Assembly (NCBI GenBank): GCA_964486145.1
Contig: CAZAMT010000089.1
Location: 1-13,802, forward strand
From: CAZAMT01 sp964486145
GTDB taxonomy: Bacteria > Bacteroidota > Bacteroidia > Bacteroidales > JAAAOM01
Length of the DNA: 13,802 nucleotides
Reading direction: 5' to 3'
Shown here: in pieces, positions 1-7,203 of the stretch
Layout of the letters: every line of letters begins with the position of its first letter
Position numbering within the stretch: the stretch's first letter is position 1
The notes under the pieces: generated by a model
The model's database searches: none
What the model saw: only the letters and a program-made list of their open reading frames with translations
Told to the model about the DNA's origin: nothing
Position numbers and translations under genes: made by a program

Positions 1-479
1 GTATTGATATTGTTCTGTTTGATCCTCTTTTGTACCTTACTTAGCAAAATAGCTGCGCCCGCGTTTCCAGATCATATGTTGGAAACAAGATTCCAAAGTC
101 TGAAATGCCTTTGCATATAGAATATTTAAATGAATAGAGCAGGTTAGAATCGTTTTAAACCGGTTGTTCATGATTAAATATTCGATTTTGCTGCAAATGT
201 AATTTATTATATCATTCATTGTTGAATAAATATACTGGTAATTGCAATAATGATTATGTCAAACCATGTATGAGTCCGGTCTAAAAAGCCACTTTACCCC
301 TAAATCCCCTAAAGGGGACTTCTTCAAACTGCTGATTTTTAGCTGTTCCCCTTTAGGGGCTAGGGGTGAAAACAATAAAAATCAGCAGTTTGAAGGCTTT
401 TTAGACCAAACCCATGTATGTTTATGCAACGCATTCAATATTTTCATTAATTTCGTGTTATTGAAACAAATCTTAACCT
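1..479. other. Gene-poor left flank with a palindromic element
   Basis: I see no convincing gene here. A frame open from the left edge to a TAG at 118-120 and a 60-codon minus-strand frame (37-219) are short and resemble nothing I know. On the minus strand, 194-201 reads TACATTTG, an exact match to the Bacteroidetes -7 consensus TAnnTTTG, so a leftward transcript could begin near 185; I see no matching -33 box. The stretch 264-420 is a complex inverted repeat, listed separately. The remaining sequence up to 479 should hold the promoter of the membrane-protein gene, but I could not pick a clear -33/-7 pair (the best -7-like string is TAATTTCG at 448-455). Confidence 0.5.
264..420. repeat. Modular palindromic (MITE/REP-like) element with flanking 9-bp direct repeats
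   Basis: Outer arms GGTCTAAAAAGCC (278-290) and GGCTTTTTAGACC (395-407) are perfectly complementary. A second pair, the 19-bp arms 322-340 and 377-395, is also perfect. A third module made of CCCCT/AGGGG palindromes (about 296-319) is an imperfect inverted repeat of 345-367. In the right arm the first two modules are contiguous (377-407); in the left arm the CCCCT module sits between them. The nine bases CCATGTATG occur just outside on both sides (264-272 and 412-420), as a target-site duplication would. No transposase is present, so a non-autonomous element is inferred. A 73-codon frame across it (266-487) is rejected as coding. Confidence 0.7.
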
Positions 480-1787
480 ATGATTGAAAAAATAAAACGT
501 TTCATTACACATGACATATGGCATGCGGGATTGGATAAATACTCTCCCGTTGTAGCTTTTTTGATTCGTCAGCTACGCGTGTTTATTTTCGCGATAAAAA
601 GTATTAAAGAAGACCAGATAACCATTCGTGCATCGGCATTAACGTATTATTCAACCATTTCTGTGGTGCCTGTGATGGCTATGTTTGTAGGTATTGCCAA
701 AGGGTTTGGTTTTCAGGAGAAGCTGGAAAGTGAAATACAGTCGGCATTAGAAGGCCAGGAGGAAGTATTGAAGTGGATTCTGGATTTTGCCAATAATTTT
801 ATTGCAAGTATCCAGGGTGGACTGGTTGCAAGTATTGGTCTTGTTATTCTTGTTTACACGGTGATGAAGGTTCTTGGAAACATTGAAAGTTCATTCAATG
901 CTATATGGCAGGTAAAAAAAGCACGAAGTTTTGGTCGAAAATTCAGTGATTACCTTTCACTCATGATCATTGCCCCAATATTCATCTTTCTGGCAAGCGG
1001 GCTAAATGTGTTTATCCAGGAGTTTGCACTGGGTACAGGTATTTTCGATTTTTTAGGTCCGGTAATTACATTTTTGCTTGGATTTTTGCCTTTTATTCTT
1101 ATCTGGTTTTTGTTTACCATTCTTTACATGGTCATGCCGAACACCCGGGTACATTTTCGCTGGGCACTTATTGCCGGTATTATAGCAGGTACTGCCTTTC
1201 AGTTGTTGCAATGGGCTTATATTAATTCGCAGTCAGCTTTCTCCCGTTATAATGCCATTTATGGCGCATTTGCGGCTTTACCCTTGTTTTTATTATGGAT
1301 GCAAATAAGTTGGATGATTGTTCTGACAGGAGCAGAAATTTCATTCGCTTATCAAAACATTGGAAATTATGAGCTGGAATCGGATAGCGATAATTTGAGT
1401 AATAAAATCAAAAAAATTCTTTCACTTTTGGTTGTGCACTCGATTGTAAAGCGTTTTGCCAACGGGGAACCAGCAGCAAATATTGAAGAAATATCAAATC
1501 AAATAGAAATTCCCATAAGGCATGTAAACAATGTGTTGTATCCACTTGTTGAATGCAATGTTATTTCTGAAGTTTCATCAACGGATGATAAAGAAGCACG
1601 ATACCAGCCTGCCCTGGATATTAATAAAATTACAATTTCATATGTACTTAACCGCCTTGAGGAAATTGGTAACTCCGAATACGATATAAAAGACAATGAA
1701 ACATTTCATAACCTGATAAAGATCCAGGATGATTTCAGAACACTCATTGAAAAGTCAGATGATAATAAATTAATTAAAGAATTGTAA
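480..1787 (+). CDS. YihY/BrkB-family inner-membrane protein with C-terminal cytoplasmic extension
   Basis: The 435-residue product matches the YihY/virulence factor BrkB family (formerly mislabelled ribonuclease BN), polytopic membrane proteins of unsettled function. The family N-terminal signature is visible at 50-70 (RASALTYYSTISVVPVMAMF) and the C-terminal signature at 257-290 (YNAIYGAFAALPLFLLWMQ, then a TGAEISFAYQN-like end). Hydrophobic segments lie near 52-72, 113-133, 160-179, 191-220, 228-248 and 262-290, about six helices as expected. Residues about 305-435 form a charged soluble tail; the part around 312-370 looks like a winged-helix fold by pattern (helices followed by NQIEIPIRHVNNVLYPLVE), which is only my inference. 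The start at 480 gives the usual N-terminus. The gene is upstream of the his leader, with no strong terminator of its own. Confident in family, not in role. Confidence 0.9.
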   Translation: MIEKIKRFITHDIWHAGLDKYSPVVAFLIRQLRVFIFAIKSIKEDQITIRASALTYYSTISVVPVMAMFVGIAKGFGFQEKLESEIQSALEGQEEVLKWILDFANNFIASIQGGLVASIGLVILVYTVMKVLGNIESSFNAIWQVKKARSFGRKFSDYLSLMIIAPIFIFLASGLNVFIQEFALGTGIFDFLGPVITFLLGFLPFILIWFLFTILYMVMPNTRVHFRWALIAGIIAGTAFQLLQWAYINSQSAFSRYNAIYGAFAALPLFLLWMQISWMIVLTGAEISFAYQNIGNYELESDSDNLSNKIKKILSLLVVHSIVKRFANGEPAANIEEISNQIEIPIRHVNNVLYPLVECNVISEVSSTDDKEARYQPALDINKITISYVLNRLEEIGNSEYDIKDNETFHNLIKIQDDFRTLIEKSDDNKLIKEL

Positions 1788-1804
1788 TTTTTTTAAGTGG
1801 AGGC

Positions 1805-1835
1805 TTGTTTATCAATGTATTTATTTCTAACATTG
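1805..1835 (+). promoter_or_regulatory. Candidate promoter of the his operon leader
   Basis: TTG at 1805-1807 and TAACATTG at 1828-1835 fit the Bacteroidetes -33 (TTTG/TTG) and -7 (TAnnTTTG) boxes with a 20-nt spacer; the -7 box has one mismatch. Transcription would start near 1840-1843, shortly before the leader ORF and ahead of the attenuator hairpins, the position an attenuated operon needs. Assigned by pattern only. Confidence 0.45.
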
Positions 1836-1857
1836 CGCTCTTAAAATGATAAATATC

Positions 1858-1908
1858 ATGTTTACCAAAACTACATATCATAGGGAACTTCATCATCACG
1901 GCAGATGA
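1858..1908 (+). CDS. hisL: his operon leader peptide (hisL-like)
   Basis: A 16-codon ORF reads MFTKTTYHRELHHHGR followed by TGA. Four of the sixteen codons are His, three of them consecutive (CAT CAT CAC at 1891-1899), directly before the histidine operon. Enteric hisL is also 16 residues with a run of seven His, so size and composition fit a stalling peptide that senses charged tRNA-His. An in-frame ATG four codons earlier (1846) could be the start instead, making 20 residues; I prefer 1858 because 1846 lies almost at the predicted transcription start. Codons 5-9 lie in one arm of the 1:2 hairpin and the stop codon lies five bases before the other arm. Sequence and position are seen; function is inferred. 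Confidence 0.8.
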   Translation: MFTKTTYHRELHHHGR

Positions 1909-1982
1909 AAGGCTATGCTATGTGGAAATTTGTAAATAAAACAATACAAAAAAAAGGTTTGCAATTTCTGCAAACCTTTTTT
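1871..1982 (+). promoter_or_regulatory. Histidine attenuator: mutually exclusive 1:2, 2:3 and 3:4 hairpins
   Basis: Pairing 1:2 joins CTACATATCATAG (1871-1883) to CTATGCTATGTGG (1913-1925): twelve pairs including one G-T, with a single mismatch (1878/1918). Pairing 2:3 joins 1921-1936 to 1958-1972 (centre GAAATT 1925-1930 with AATTTC 1963-1968, one bulged T at 1931, some G-U pairs), the antiterminator. Pairing 3:4 is the terminator, 1950-1963 with 1969-1982. 1:2 and 2:3 compete for 1921-1925; 2:3 and 3:4 compete for 1958-1968. A ribosome stalled on the His codons (1891-1899) would cover arm 1 and free arm 2 for antitermination. A ribosome reaching the stop at 1906 would cover arm 2 and allow termination. 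The pairings are read from the sequence by hand; no folding energy was computed. Confidence 0.8.
1950..1982 (+). terminator. Intrinsic terminator of the his leader (3:4 hairpin)
   Basis: A perfect 14-bp stem, AAAAAAGGTTTGCA (1950-1963) and TGCAAACCTTTTTT (1969-1982), closes a 5-nt loop and ends in six T. It lies 27 nt before the hisG ATG, so no promoter fits between it and hisG; transcription must pass through it to reach hisG. It could also stop read-through from the upstream membrane-protein gene, but its overlap with the antiterminator favours a conditional role. Confidence 0.85.
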
Positions 1983-2009
1983 GTTTGAAATAAACGTAAT
2001 TACAACAAA

Positions 2010-2867
2010 ATGGAAGTGATCAAAATTGCTATTCAAAAATCCGGTAGGTTAAGCGAAAAATCCCTTGAACTTATTGAGGAATCGGGAATTGATTTCACCA
2101 ATGGTAAACGTAAACTTGTGGCTACTTCTCCAAACTTCCCGGTTGAAGTATTGTATCTGCGGGATGATGATATTCCCCAGTATGTTGCCGATGGTGTTGC
2201 TGATATTGGTATTGTTGGGGAAAATGAGGTTCTGGAAAAAAACAGGAAAGTTGAAATTGTAGATCGCCTGGGCTTTGCCAAATGTCGAATGTCGCTGGCC
2301 ATTCCCCAGGATACTGAATATCCGGATAAATCGTATTTCAATGGCAAAAAAATTGCCACAAGTTACCCGGGAATACTGCAAAGATACCTTAAAGAGCACA
2401 ACATTGATGCAGAAATTCACGAAATTAGCGGTTCGGTGGAAATCGCCCCTGGCATTGGCCTGGCTGATGCCATTTTTGATATTGTAAGTTCCGGAAGCAC
2501 GCTCATAAGCAATCGACTCAAAGAAGTAGAAATTATCATTCGATCTGAAGCTGTAATTATCGGTACACCCGGGTTAAACCAGGGAAAAAAACAAACCCTT
2601 GACAAGCTTTTGTTTCGTATGCATGCCGTCCGCCGTTCACGCGACAACAAATACATTTTACTTAATGCTCCCAATGACAAGATTAAAGAAATCATTAGTG
2701 AATTGCCGGGAATGCGAAGTCCGACGGTTCTTCCTCTTGCTCATAAAGGGTGGAGTTCAGTACATTCTGTTGTTAATGAAGATGACTTTTGGGAAAAAAT
2801 TGATAAATTAAAGGAATTTGGTGCAGAAGGAATTCTTGTAATCCCAATTGAAAAAATGATATTATAA
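2010..2867 (+). CDS. hisG: ATP phosphoribosyltransferase, long form
   Basis: First enzyme of histidine synthesis: joins ATP and PRPP to give phosphoribosyl-ATP in the cytoplasm. At 285 residues it is the long (HisG-L) form, with a catalytic part up to about 210 and a C-terminal ACT-like domain that binds histidine for feedback inhibition, so no HisZ partner is needed. The N-terminus (IKIAIQKSGRLSEKSLELI) and the PRPP-binding loop DIVSSGSTL (157-165), preceded by GLADAIFD, are typical. The C-terminus (SPTVLPLAHKGWSSVHSVV and later GAEGILVIPIEKM) is characteristic of long-form enzymes. The start is the first ATG after the attenuator, with no obvious Shine-Dalgarno, as usual in Bacteroidetes. 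hisD follows after 7 nt. Confidence 0.97.
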   Translation: MEVIKIAIQKSGRLSEKSLELIEESGIDFTNGKRKLVATSPNFPVEVLYLRDDDIPQYVADGVADIGIVGENEVLEKNRKVEIVDRLGFAKCRMSLAIPQDTEYPDKSYFNGKKIATSYPGILQRYLKEHNIDAEIHEISGSVEIAPGIGLADAIFDIVSSGSTLISNRLKEVEIIIRSEAVIIGTPGLNQGKKQTLDKLLFRMHAVRRSRDNKYILLNAPNDKIKEIISELPGMRSPTVLPLAHKGWSSVHSVVNEDDFWEKIDKLKEFGAEGILVIPIEKMIL

Positions 2868-2874
2868 AAAAGCT

Positions 2875-4158
2875 ATGCAAAAATACGTTGAACCTGATCG
2901 GAACCAATGGAAGGAATTACTTTCACGGCCGGTGCAATCCATCGAAGCATTGGATGAAAAGATAAAGGTAGTTTTGAATGATGTACAAACCTATGGGGAT
3001 GCGGCGGTAAAAAAATACACTCAAAAATTTGATGGGGTTATACTGGATGAATTATGGGTGAGTGGAGAGGAAGTAACGGCTTCAAGCGCAAAAATAAGCA
3101 ATGAACTGCGTGAAGCTATTGATGTAGCCCGTTCAAACATTGAAAAATTTCATTATGCGCAACAGTCAAAGTTTGAGGTGATTGAAACATCACCGGGTGT
3201 AAGGTGCTGGCAAAAAAGTGTACCCATAAAAAAAGTCGGTTTGTATATCCCTGGTGGTTCTGCACCGTTGTTTTCAACCGTGTTAATGTTAGCTATACCT
3301 GCTACCATCGCAGGATGCGAGGAGATAGTACTTTGCACACCTCCCGGAAAAGATGGGAAAATACACCCTGCAATTTTGTATACTGCCGGTTTGGTTGGAG
3401 TTACGCGAATTTGCAGGGTCGGAGGTGCTCAGGCCATTGCGGCAATGGCTTATGGGACTGAATCGGTACCCGGTGTTTATAAAATATTCGGGCCGGGCAA
3501 CCAGTATGTTACTGCTGCCAAGCAACTTGTAAGTCGCGAAGGAATTGCCGTTGATCTTCCTGCAGGTCCATCAGAAGTGCTGGTTGTTGCCGATGATAAA
3601 TCACACATTGATTTTATCGCCTCTGATTTACTTTCGCAAGCGGAACACGGTCCGGATAGTCAGGTTATTCTGCTTGCCAATAATGAGAATACGGTTGATG
3701 AAACCATAGCTGAGGTGTATTCGCAATTGGATAAGCTGCCAAGGAAAGAAATTGCAAAGGAGGCCTTGAAAAACAGCAAAGCAATTGTACTGAAATCAGT
3801 CAGAAAAATGATTGATTTAATTAATGAATATGCACCGGAACACCTGATCATTTCCTCATCAAATTACCAGGAAATCTCGGTGAATGTTGAAAATGCGGGT
3901 TCGGTTTTTCTGGGGCCCTACACTCCGGAGAGTGCAGGCGACTATGCATCCGGAACAAATCACACGCTGCCAACCAACGGATACGCAAAATCCTATAGCG
4001 GGGTAAACCTGGATTCGTTTGTCAGGAAAATTACGTTCCAGCAAATGTCAGCGCAAGGATTAAAAAACATCGGAAGAACCATTGAAATCATGGCCGAAGA
4101 GGAGGAACTAATGGCTCACAAAAGGGCTGTTTCAATCCGTTTAAAAGAAATTCGTTAA
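2875..4158 (+). CDS. hisD: Histidinol dehydrogenase
   Basis: Catalyses the last two steps, the four-electron NAD-dependent oxidation of histidinol to histidine. The 427-residue length is normal. Family motifs run in order: VGLYIPGGSAPLFSTVLMLA (about 122-141), GGAQAIAAMAYGT, IFGPGNQYVTAAK, DLPAGPSEVLVVADD and SQAEHGPDS. The zinc ligands expected from the E. coli enzyme are present as Q255, H258, D356 and H415, and the catalytic Glu-His pair as E322-H323 in APEHL. All key residues are intact, so it should be active. It sits 7 nt after hisG and 2 nt before hisC, implying co-transcription and perhaps translational coupling. Confidence 0.97.
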   Translation: MQKYVEPDRNQWKELLSRPVQSIEALDEKIKVVLNDVQTYGDAAVKKYTQKFDGVILDELWVSGEEVTASSAKISNELREAIDVARSNIEKFHYAQQSKFEVIETSPGVRCWQKSVPIKKVGLYIPGGSAPLFSTVLMLAIPATIAGCEEIVLCTPPGKDGKIHPAILYTAGLVGVTRICRVGGAQAIAAMAYGTESVPGVYKIFGPGNQYVTAAKQLVSREGIAVDLPAGPSEVLVVADDKSHIDFIASDLLSQAEHGPDSQVILLANNENTVDETIAEVYSQLDKLPRKEIAKEALKNSKAIVLKSVRKMIDLINEYAPEHLIISSSNYQEISVNVENAGSVFLGPYTPESAGDYASGTNHTLPTNGYAKSYSGVNLDSFVRKITFQQMSAQGLKNIGRTIEIMAEEEELMAHKRAVSIRLKEIR

Positions 4159-4160
4159 AA

Positions 4161-5201
4161 ATGAAAGTAAATCTCGATTCCTGGGTCAGGGAAAACATAA
4201 AACGACTGAAACCGTACTCCTCCGCCAGAAATGAATATTCAGGAAGTGGAGTAATTTATCTTGATGCAAACGAAAATCCATACAATAATCCGTACAATCG
4301 TTACCCTGATCCCATGCACAACAGGTTAAGGGATGCGCTGAGTGAAATGAAGGGAGTGGATAAGAATCAGGTTTTTCTTGGTAATGGTAGTGACGAAGGG
4401 ATTGATTTACTGATAAGAATTTTTTGCGAGCCCAAAAGTGACAACATCGTATCTATGGAGCCCACGTATGGAATGTACAAAGTATGCGCCGATATCAACG
4501 ATGTGGAATACAGGGCAGTGAAACTTACCAGTGGTTTTCAGTTGGATTTGATCGGATTTGGTAAAGCCATTGATCCGAAAACCAAACTGGTGTTTTTATG
4601 TTCACCTAATAATCCAACCGGAAATACACTTAACTCAGAGGATATTAAAAAATTACTCGAAAAATTTCCAGGTCCTGTAGTTCTGGATGAAGCATACATT
4701 GATTTTTCAAATCAGCAAAGCTTTTTGAATGAACTTGACACCTATCCGAATCTGGTTGTATTACAAACTTTTTCAAAAGCATGGGGCCTGGCAGGAATAA
4801 GGTTTGGGATGGTGTATGCACAGAAGGAGATAGTTGAACTGCTTTACAAAGTAAAATACCCATACAATCTCAACACTGTTACCCAGGATCTGGCATTTGA
4901 GTTTATGTCAAAAAAGAAAGAGAAAGACAATTGGGTAGAAATGATCCTGAAGGAGAAACAGCGTTTGGAAAGTAAGATTGAAAAACTACCAATGGTAGAA
5001 AAAAATTACCCGACCAACGCAAATTTTCTCATGGTAAAAATAACCGAACCTCTCGCGGTTCTTGAATACCTGAAAGAAAAGAAAATTATTGTCAGGGATC
5101 GCTCCCGGGTGTCTTTATGTGAAGGATGTTTACGAATTACAGTGGGAAGCAGTAAAGAAAATGATGCACTGCTGAATGCATTAAACGAATGGAAGGCATG
5201 A
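4161..5201 (+). CDS. hisC: Histidinol-phosphate aminotransferase
   Basis: PLP-dependent fold-type I aminotransferase that converts imidazole acetol phosphate plus glutamate to histidinol phosphate. Length is 346 residues, usual for the compact HisC. Visible motifs are LDANENPY near 34-41, LGNGSDEGIDLLIR near 73-86, SPNNPTG (148-154), LDEAYIDF (175-182, with the PLP-contacting Asp and Tyr) and TFSKAWGLAGIRFG with the Schiff-base lysine K206. The C-terminal RITVGSSKENDALL is also typical; its Arg binds the substrate carboxylate in the family. It starts 2 nt after hisD and its TGA overlaps the hisB start as ATGA (5198-5201), a common arrangement for translational coupling. Confidence 0.96.
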   Translation: MKVNLDSWVRENIKRLKPYSSARNEYSGSGVIYLDANENPYNNPYNRYPDPMHNRLRDALSEMKGVDKNQVFLGNGSDEGIDLLIRIFCEPKSDNIVSMEPTYGMYKVCADINDVEYRAVKLTSGFQLDLIGFGKAIDPKTKLVFLCSPNNPTGNTLNSEDIKKLLEKFPGPVVLDEAYIDFSNQQSFLNELDTYPNLVVLQTFSKAWGLAGIRFGMVYAQKEIVELLYKVKYPYNLNTVTQDLAFEFMSKKKEKDNWVEMILKEKQRLESKIEKLPMVEKNYPTNANFLMVKITEPLAVLEYLKEKKIIVRDRSRVSLCEGCLRITVGSSKENDALLNALNEWKA

Positions 5202-6322
5202 AAAAAGTATTGTTTATTGATAGAGACGGGACGCTCATAAAGGAACCTCCCATTGATTTTCAGGTAGATTCACTTGAAAAACTCGAATTTATACCGAAAG
5301 TATTCAGGATGTTGTATTACATCCGAAAAAATATGGATTACGAGCTGGTGATGGTCACAAATCAGGATGGTTTGGGTACAAAATCTTTTCCCTACGAGGA
5401 TTTTGAACCGGTACACAATAAAATGCTTACAGCTTTTGAAAATGAAGGTATTGAATTTGATGAAATCCTCATCGATAAATCAATGCCTGAAGACAATGCC
5501 CCTACCCGCAAGCCCCGCGCAGGAATGCTCACAAAATACATGGAAGGAGAGTATGACCTGACTGATTCTTTCGTTATAGGTGACCGCGTTACCGATGTTG
5601 AACTGGCAAAAAATCTGGGATGTAGAGCTATATTCTTTTATCCGGATAAAGATGAATTGCCAAAAGAGTTGGAGTCGTTCAGCGATTATTGCAATCTTGT
5701 GACTAATGACTGGGAAAAGATTTATTTATTTTTAGCATTAAATGAACGTGTTGCAACAGTTGAAAGAAATACAAATGAAACGCAGATAAAAGTTCAGCTA
5801 AATCTCGATGGATCCGGGAAAAGTAATATACAAACAGGCCTTGGCTTTTTTGATCATATGCTGGATCAGCTTTCCAGGCATTCAGGCATGGATGTCAGCA
5901 TTTTTGTTAAAGGAGATTTGCACGTTGATGAACATCACACCATTGAAGATACCGCATTGGCACTGGGAGAATGTATATACAAGGCCATCGGTAATAAACG
6001 CGGTATGGAACGCTATGGATATGCCCTGCCCATGGATGAATCGCTTGCACAGGTTGTTCTCGATTTTGGCGGACGCCCCTGGTTGGTTTGGGATGCTGAA
6101 TTTAAGCGTGAAAAGATTGGCGACATGCCTACCGAAATGTTTTACCATTTTTTTAAATCGTTTGCTGATGCTTCTAAATGTAACATCAATATCAAGGTGG
6201 AAGGCAGCAACGAACATCATAAAATTGAGGCTGTCTTTAAAGCGATGGCGCGAGCAATTAAAATGGCCATACATCGCGATCCCTTTAATTTTGAATTACC
6301 CTCAACCAAAGGTGTACTATAA
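5198..6322 (+). CDS. hisB: Bifunctional histidinol-phosphatase / imidazoleglycerol-phosphate dehydratase
   Basis: A 374-residue fusion performing two non-consecutive steps. Residues 1 to about 165 are a HAD-type histidinol phosphatase: FIDRDGT with catalytic D8 and D10, MVTNQDGLGT, and SFVIGDRVTDVELAKN. Residues from about 185 are the dehydratase, with the metal-binding motifs DEHHTIED (244-251) and NEHHKIEAVFKA (EHH at 339-341). I chose ATG 5198 over the in-frame ATG at 5189, because MKKVLFIDRDGT matches the family N-terminus and overlaps hisC as ATGA. Oddity: the cysteine-rich zinc loop of the E. coli phosphatase is replaced here by SMPEDNAPTRKP without cysteine. As I recall, Bacteroides HisB has a similar loop, so this seems a lineage variant rather than decay. 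Confidence 0.96.
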   Translation: MKKVLFIDRDGTLIKEPPIDFQVDSLEKLEFIPKVFRMLYYIRKNMDYELVMVTNQDGLGTKSFPYEDFEPVHNKMLTAFENEGIEFDEILIDKSMPEDNAPTRKPRAGMLTKYMEGEYDLTDSFVIGDRVTDVELAKNLGCRAIFFYPDKDELPKELESFSDYCNLVTNDWEKIYLFLALNERVATVERNTNETQIKVQLNLDGSGKSNIQTGLGFFDHMLDQLSRHSGMDVSIFVKGDLHVDEHHTIEDTALALGECIYKAIGNKRGMERYGYALPMDESLAQVVLDFGGRPWLVWDAEFKREKIGDMPTEMFYHFFKSFADASKCNINIKVEGSNEHHKIEAVFKAMARAIKMAIHRDPFNFELPSTKGVL

Positions 6323-6330
6323 TAAACCAA

Positions 6331-7203
6331 ATGATGAACGAGACAATTGAAAATACAGCCATTCTTTTTATGCACTGCCCGGACCAGAGAGGCATTGTGG
6401 CAGCAGTTACCGAGTTTATAAATAACAATGACGGAAACGTGGTTTCACTGGAACAGCATGTTGATCACGAAAACAAAGTGTTTTTTATGCGGCTCGAATG
6501 GGAATTGGATGGTTTTCTCATTCCAAAGGAAAAGATCGGTGACTTTTTTTATACCCAAATTGCCGTTAAATACAACATGAAGTGGAACCTGTACTTCACT
6601 GATTATGTCCCGCGAATGGCCATTTTTGTTTCAAAATTTTCACATTGCCTGTTTGATATCCTTTCAAGGGTGCAGTCCGGAGAGTGGAAAGTTGAAATAC
6701 CATTGATTATAAGTAACCACAAAGACATGGAGATGATTGCAAAGGGTTTTCGAATACCTTTTTTACATTTTCCGGTAAATAAAGCCAATAAAGCAGATCA
6801 GGAAGAAAAGGAACTTGAAATGCTTCAAAAATACAATGTTGATTTTATTGTACTTGCCCGTTACATGCAAATCCTTTCACATAATTTTGTGAAATACTAT
6901 CCCAATAAAATTATTAACATTCATCATTCGTTTTTGCCGGCGTTTCCGGGAGCAAAACCTTACCATTCGGCATTTGAGAGAGGAGTAAAGGTGATTGGAG
7001 CAACCAGTCATTACGTGACTACCGAGTTGGATGCCGGTCCAATAATCGAGCAGGATGTAACGCGCATTACCCACAAGGACGATGTGAAAACCCTCATAAG
7101 AAAAGGCCAGGATTTGGAAAAAATTGTACTTTCCACTGCTGTATACCTCCATCTGCAGAGACGGGTGCTGGTTTACAAAAACAAAACAGTGGTGTTTCAT
7201 TAA
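6331..7203 (+). CDS. purU: Formyltetrahydrofolate deformylase
   Basis: Hydrolyses 10-formyl-THF to THF and formate, balancing the one-carbon pool and supplying formate in purine synthesis. The 290-residue protein has an N-terminal ACT domain (about 8-90: LFMHCPDQRGIVAAVTEFIN, then a DHENKVFFMRLEW strand) and a C-terminal formyl-hydrolase domain. The catalytic Asn-His-Asp set is visible as N196 and H198 in NKIINIHHSFLPAFPGAKPY and D234 in ELDAGPIIEQD. The match to E. coli PurU is strong across the C-terminal half. ATG 6331 is followed at once by ATG 6334; either could be the start. It lies 8 nt after hisB in the same operon, an unusual place; the link is probably AICAR, released by HisHF and next formylated from 10-formyl-THF. 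Confidence 0.94.
   Translation: MMNETIENTAILFMHCPDQRGIVAAVTEFINNNDGNVVSLEQHVDHENKVFFMRLEWELDGFLIPKEKIGDFFYTQIAVKYNMKWNLYFTDYVPRMAIFVSKFSHCLFDILSRVQSGEWKVEIPLIISNHKDMEMIAKGFRIPFLHFPVNKANKADQEEKELEMLQKYNVDFIVLARYMQILSHNFVKYYPNKIINIHHSFLPAFPGAKPYHSAFERGVKVIGATSHYVTTELDAGPIIEQDVTRITHKDDVKTLIRKGQDLEKIVLSTAVYLHLQRRVLVYKNKTVVFH

Noticed and set aside
37..219. 60-codon minus-strand ORF at the left edge
   Set aside because: Short, rich in rare patterns, no recognisable motif; the promoter-like box overlaps its beginning, so its first ATG would not be transcribed from it.
266..487. 73-codon plus-strand ORF upstream of the BrkB-type gene
   Set aside because: It runs straight across the palindromic element and overlaps the next gene's start; the sequence is translated repeat with no family resemblance.
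1950..1982. Reading the hairpin simply as the terminator of the upstream membrane-protein gene
   Set aside because: It is 163 nt after that gene's stop but 27 nt before hisG, overlaps an antiterminator pairing and follows a His-rich leader, so a conditional attenuator fits better.
5189..5197. Earlier ATG for hisB adding three residues
   Set aside because: The family N-terminus is MKKVLFIDRDGT, and ATG 5198 forms the ATGA overlap with hisC.
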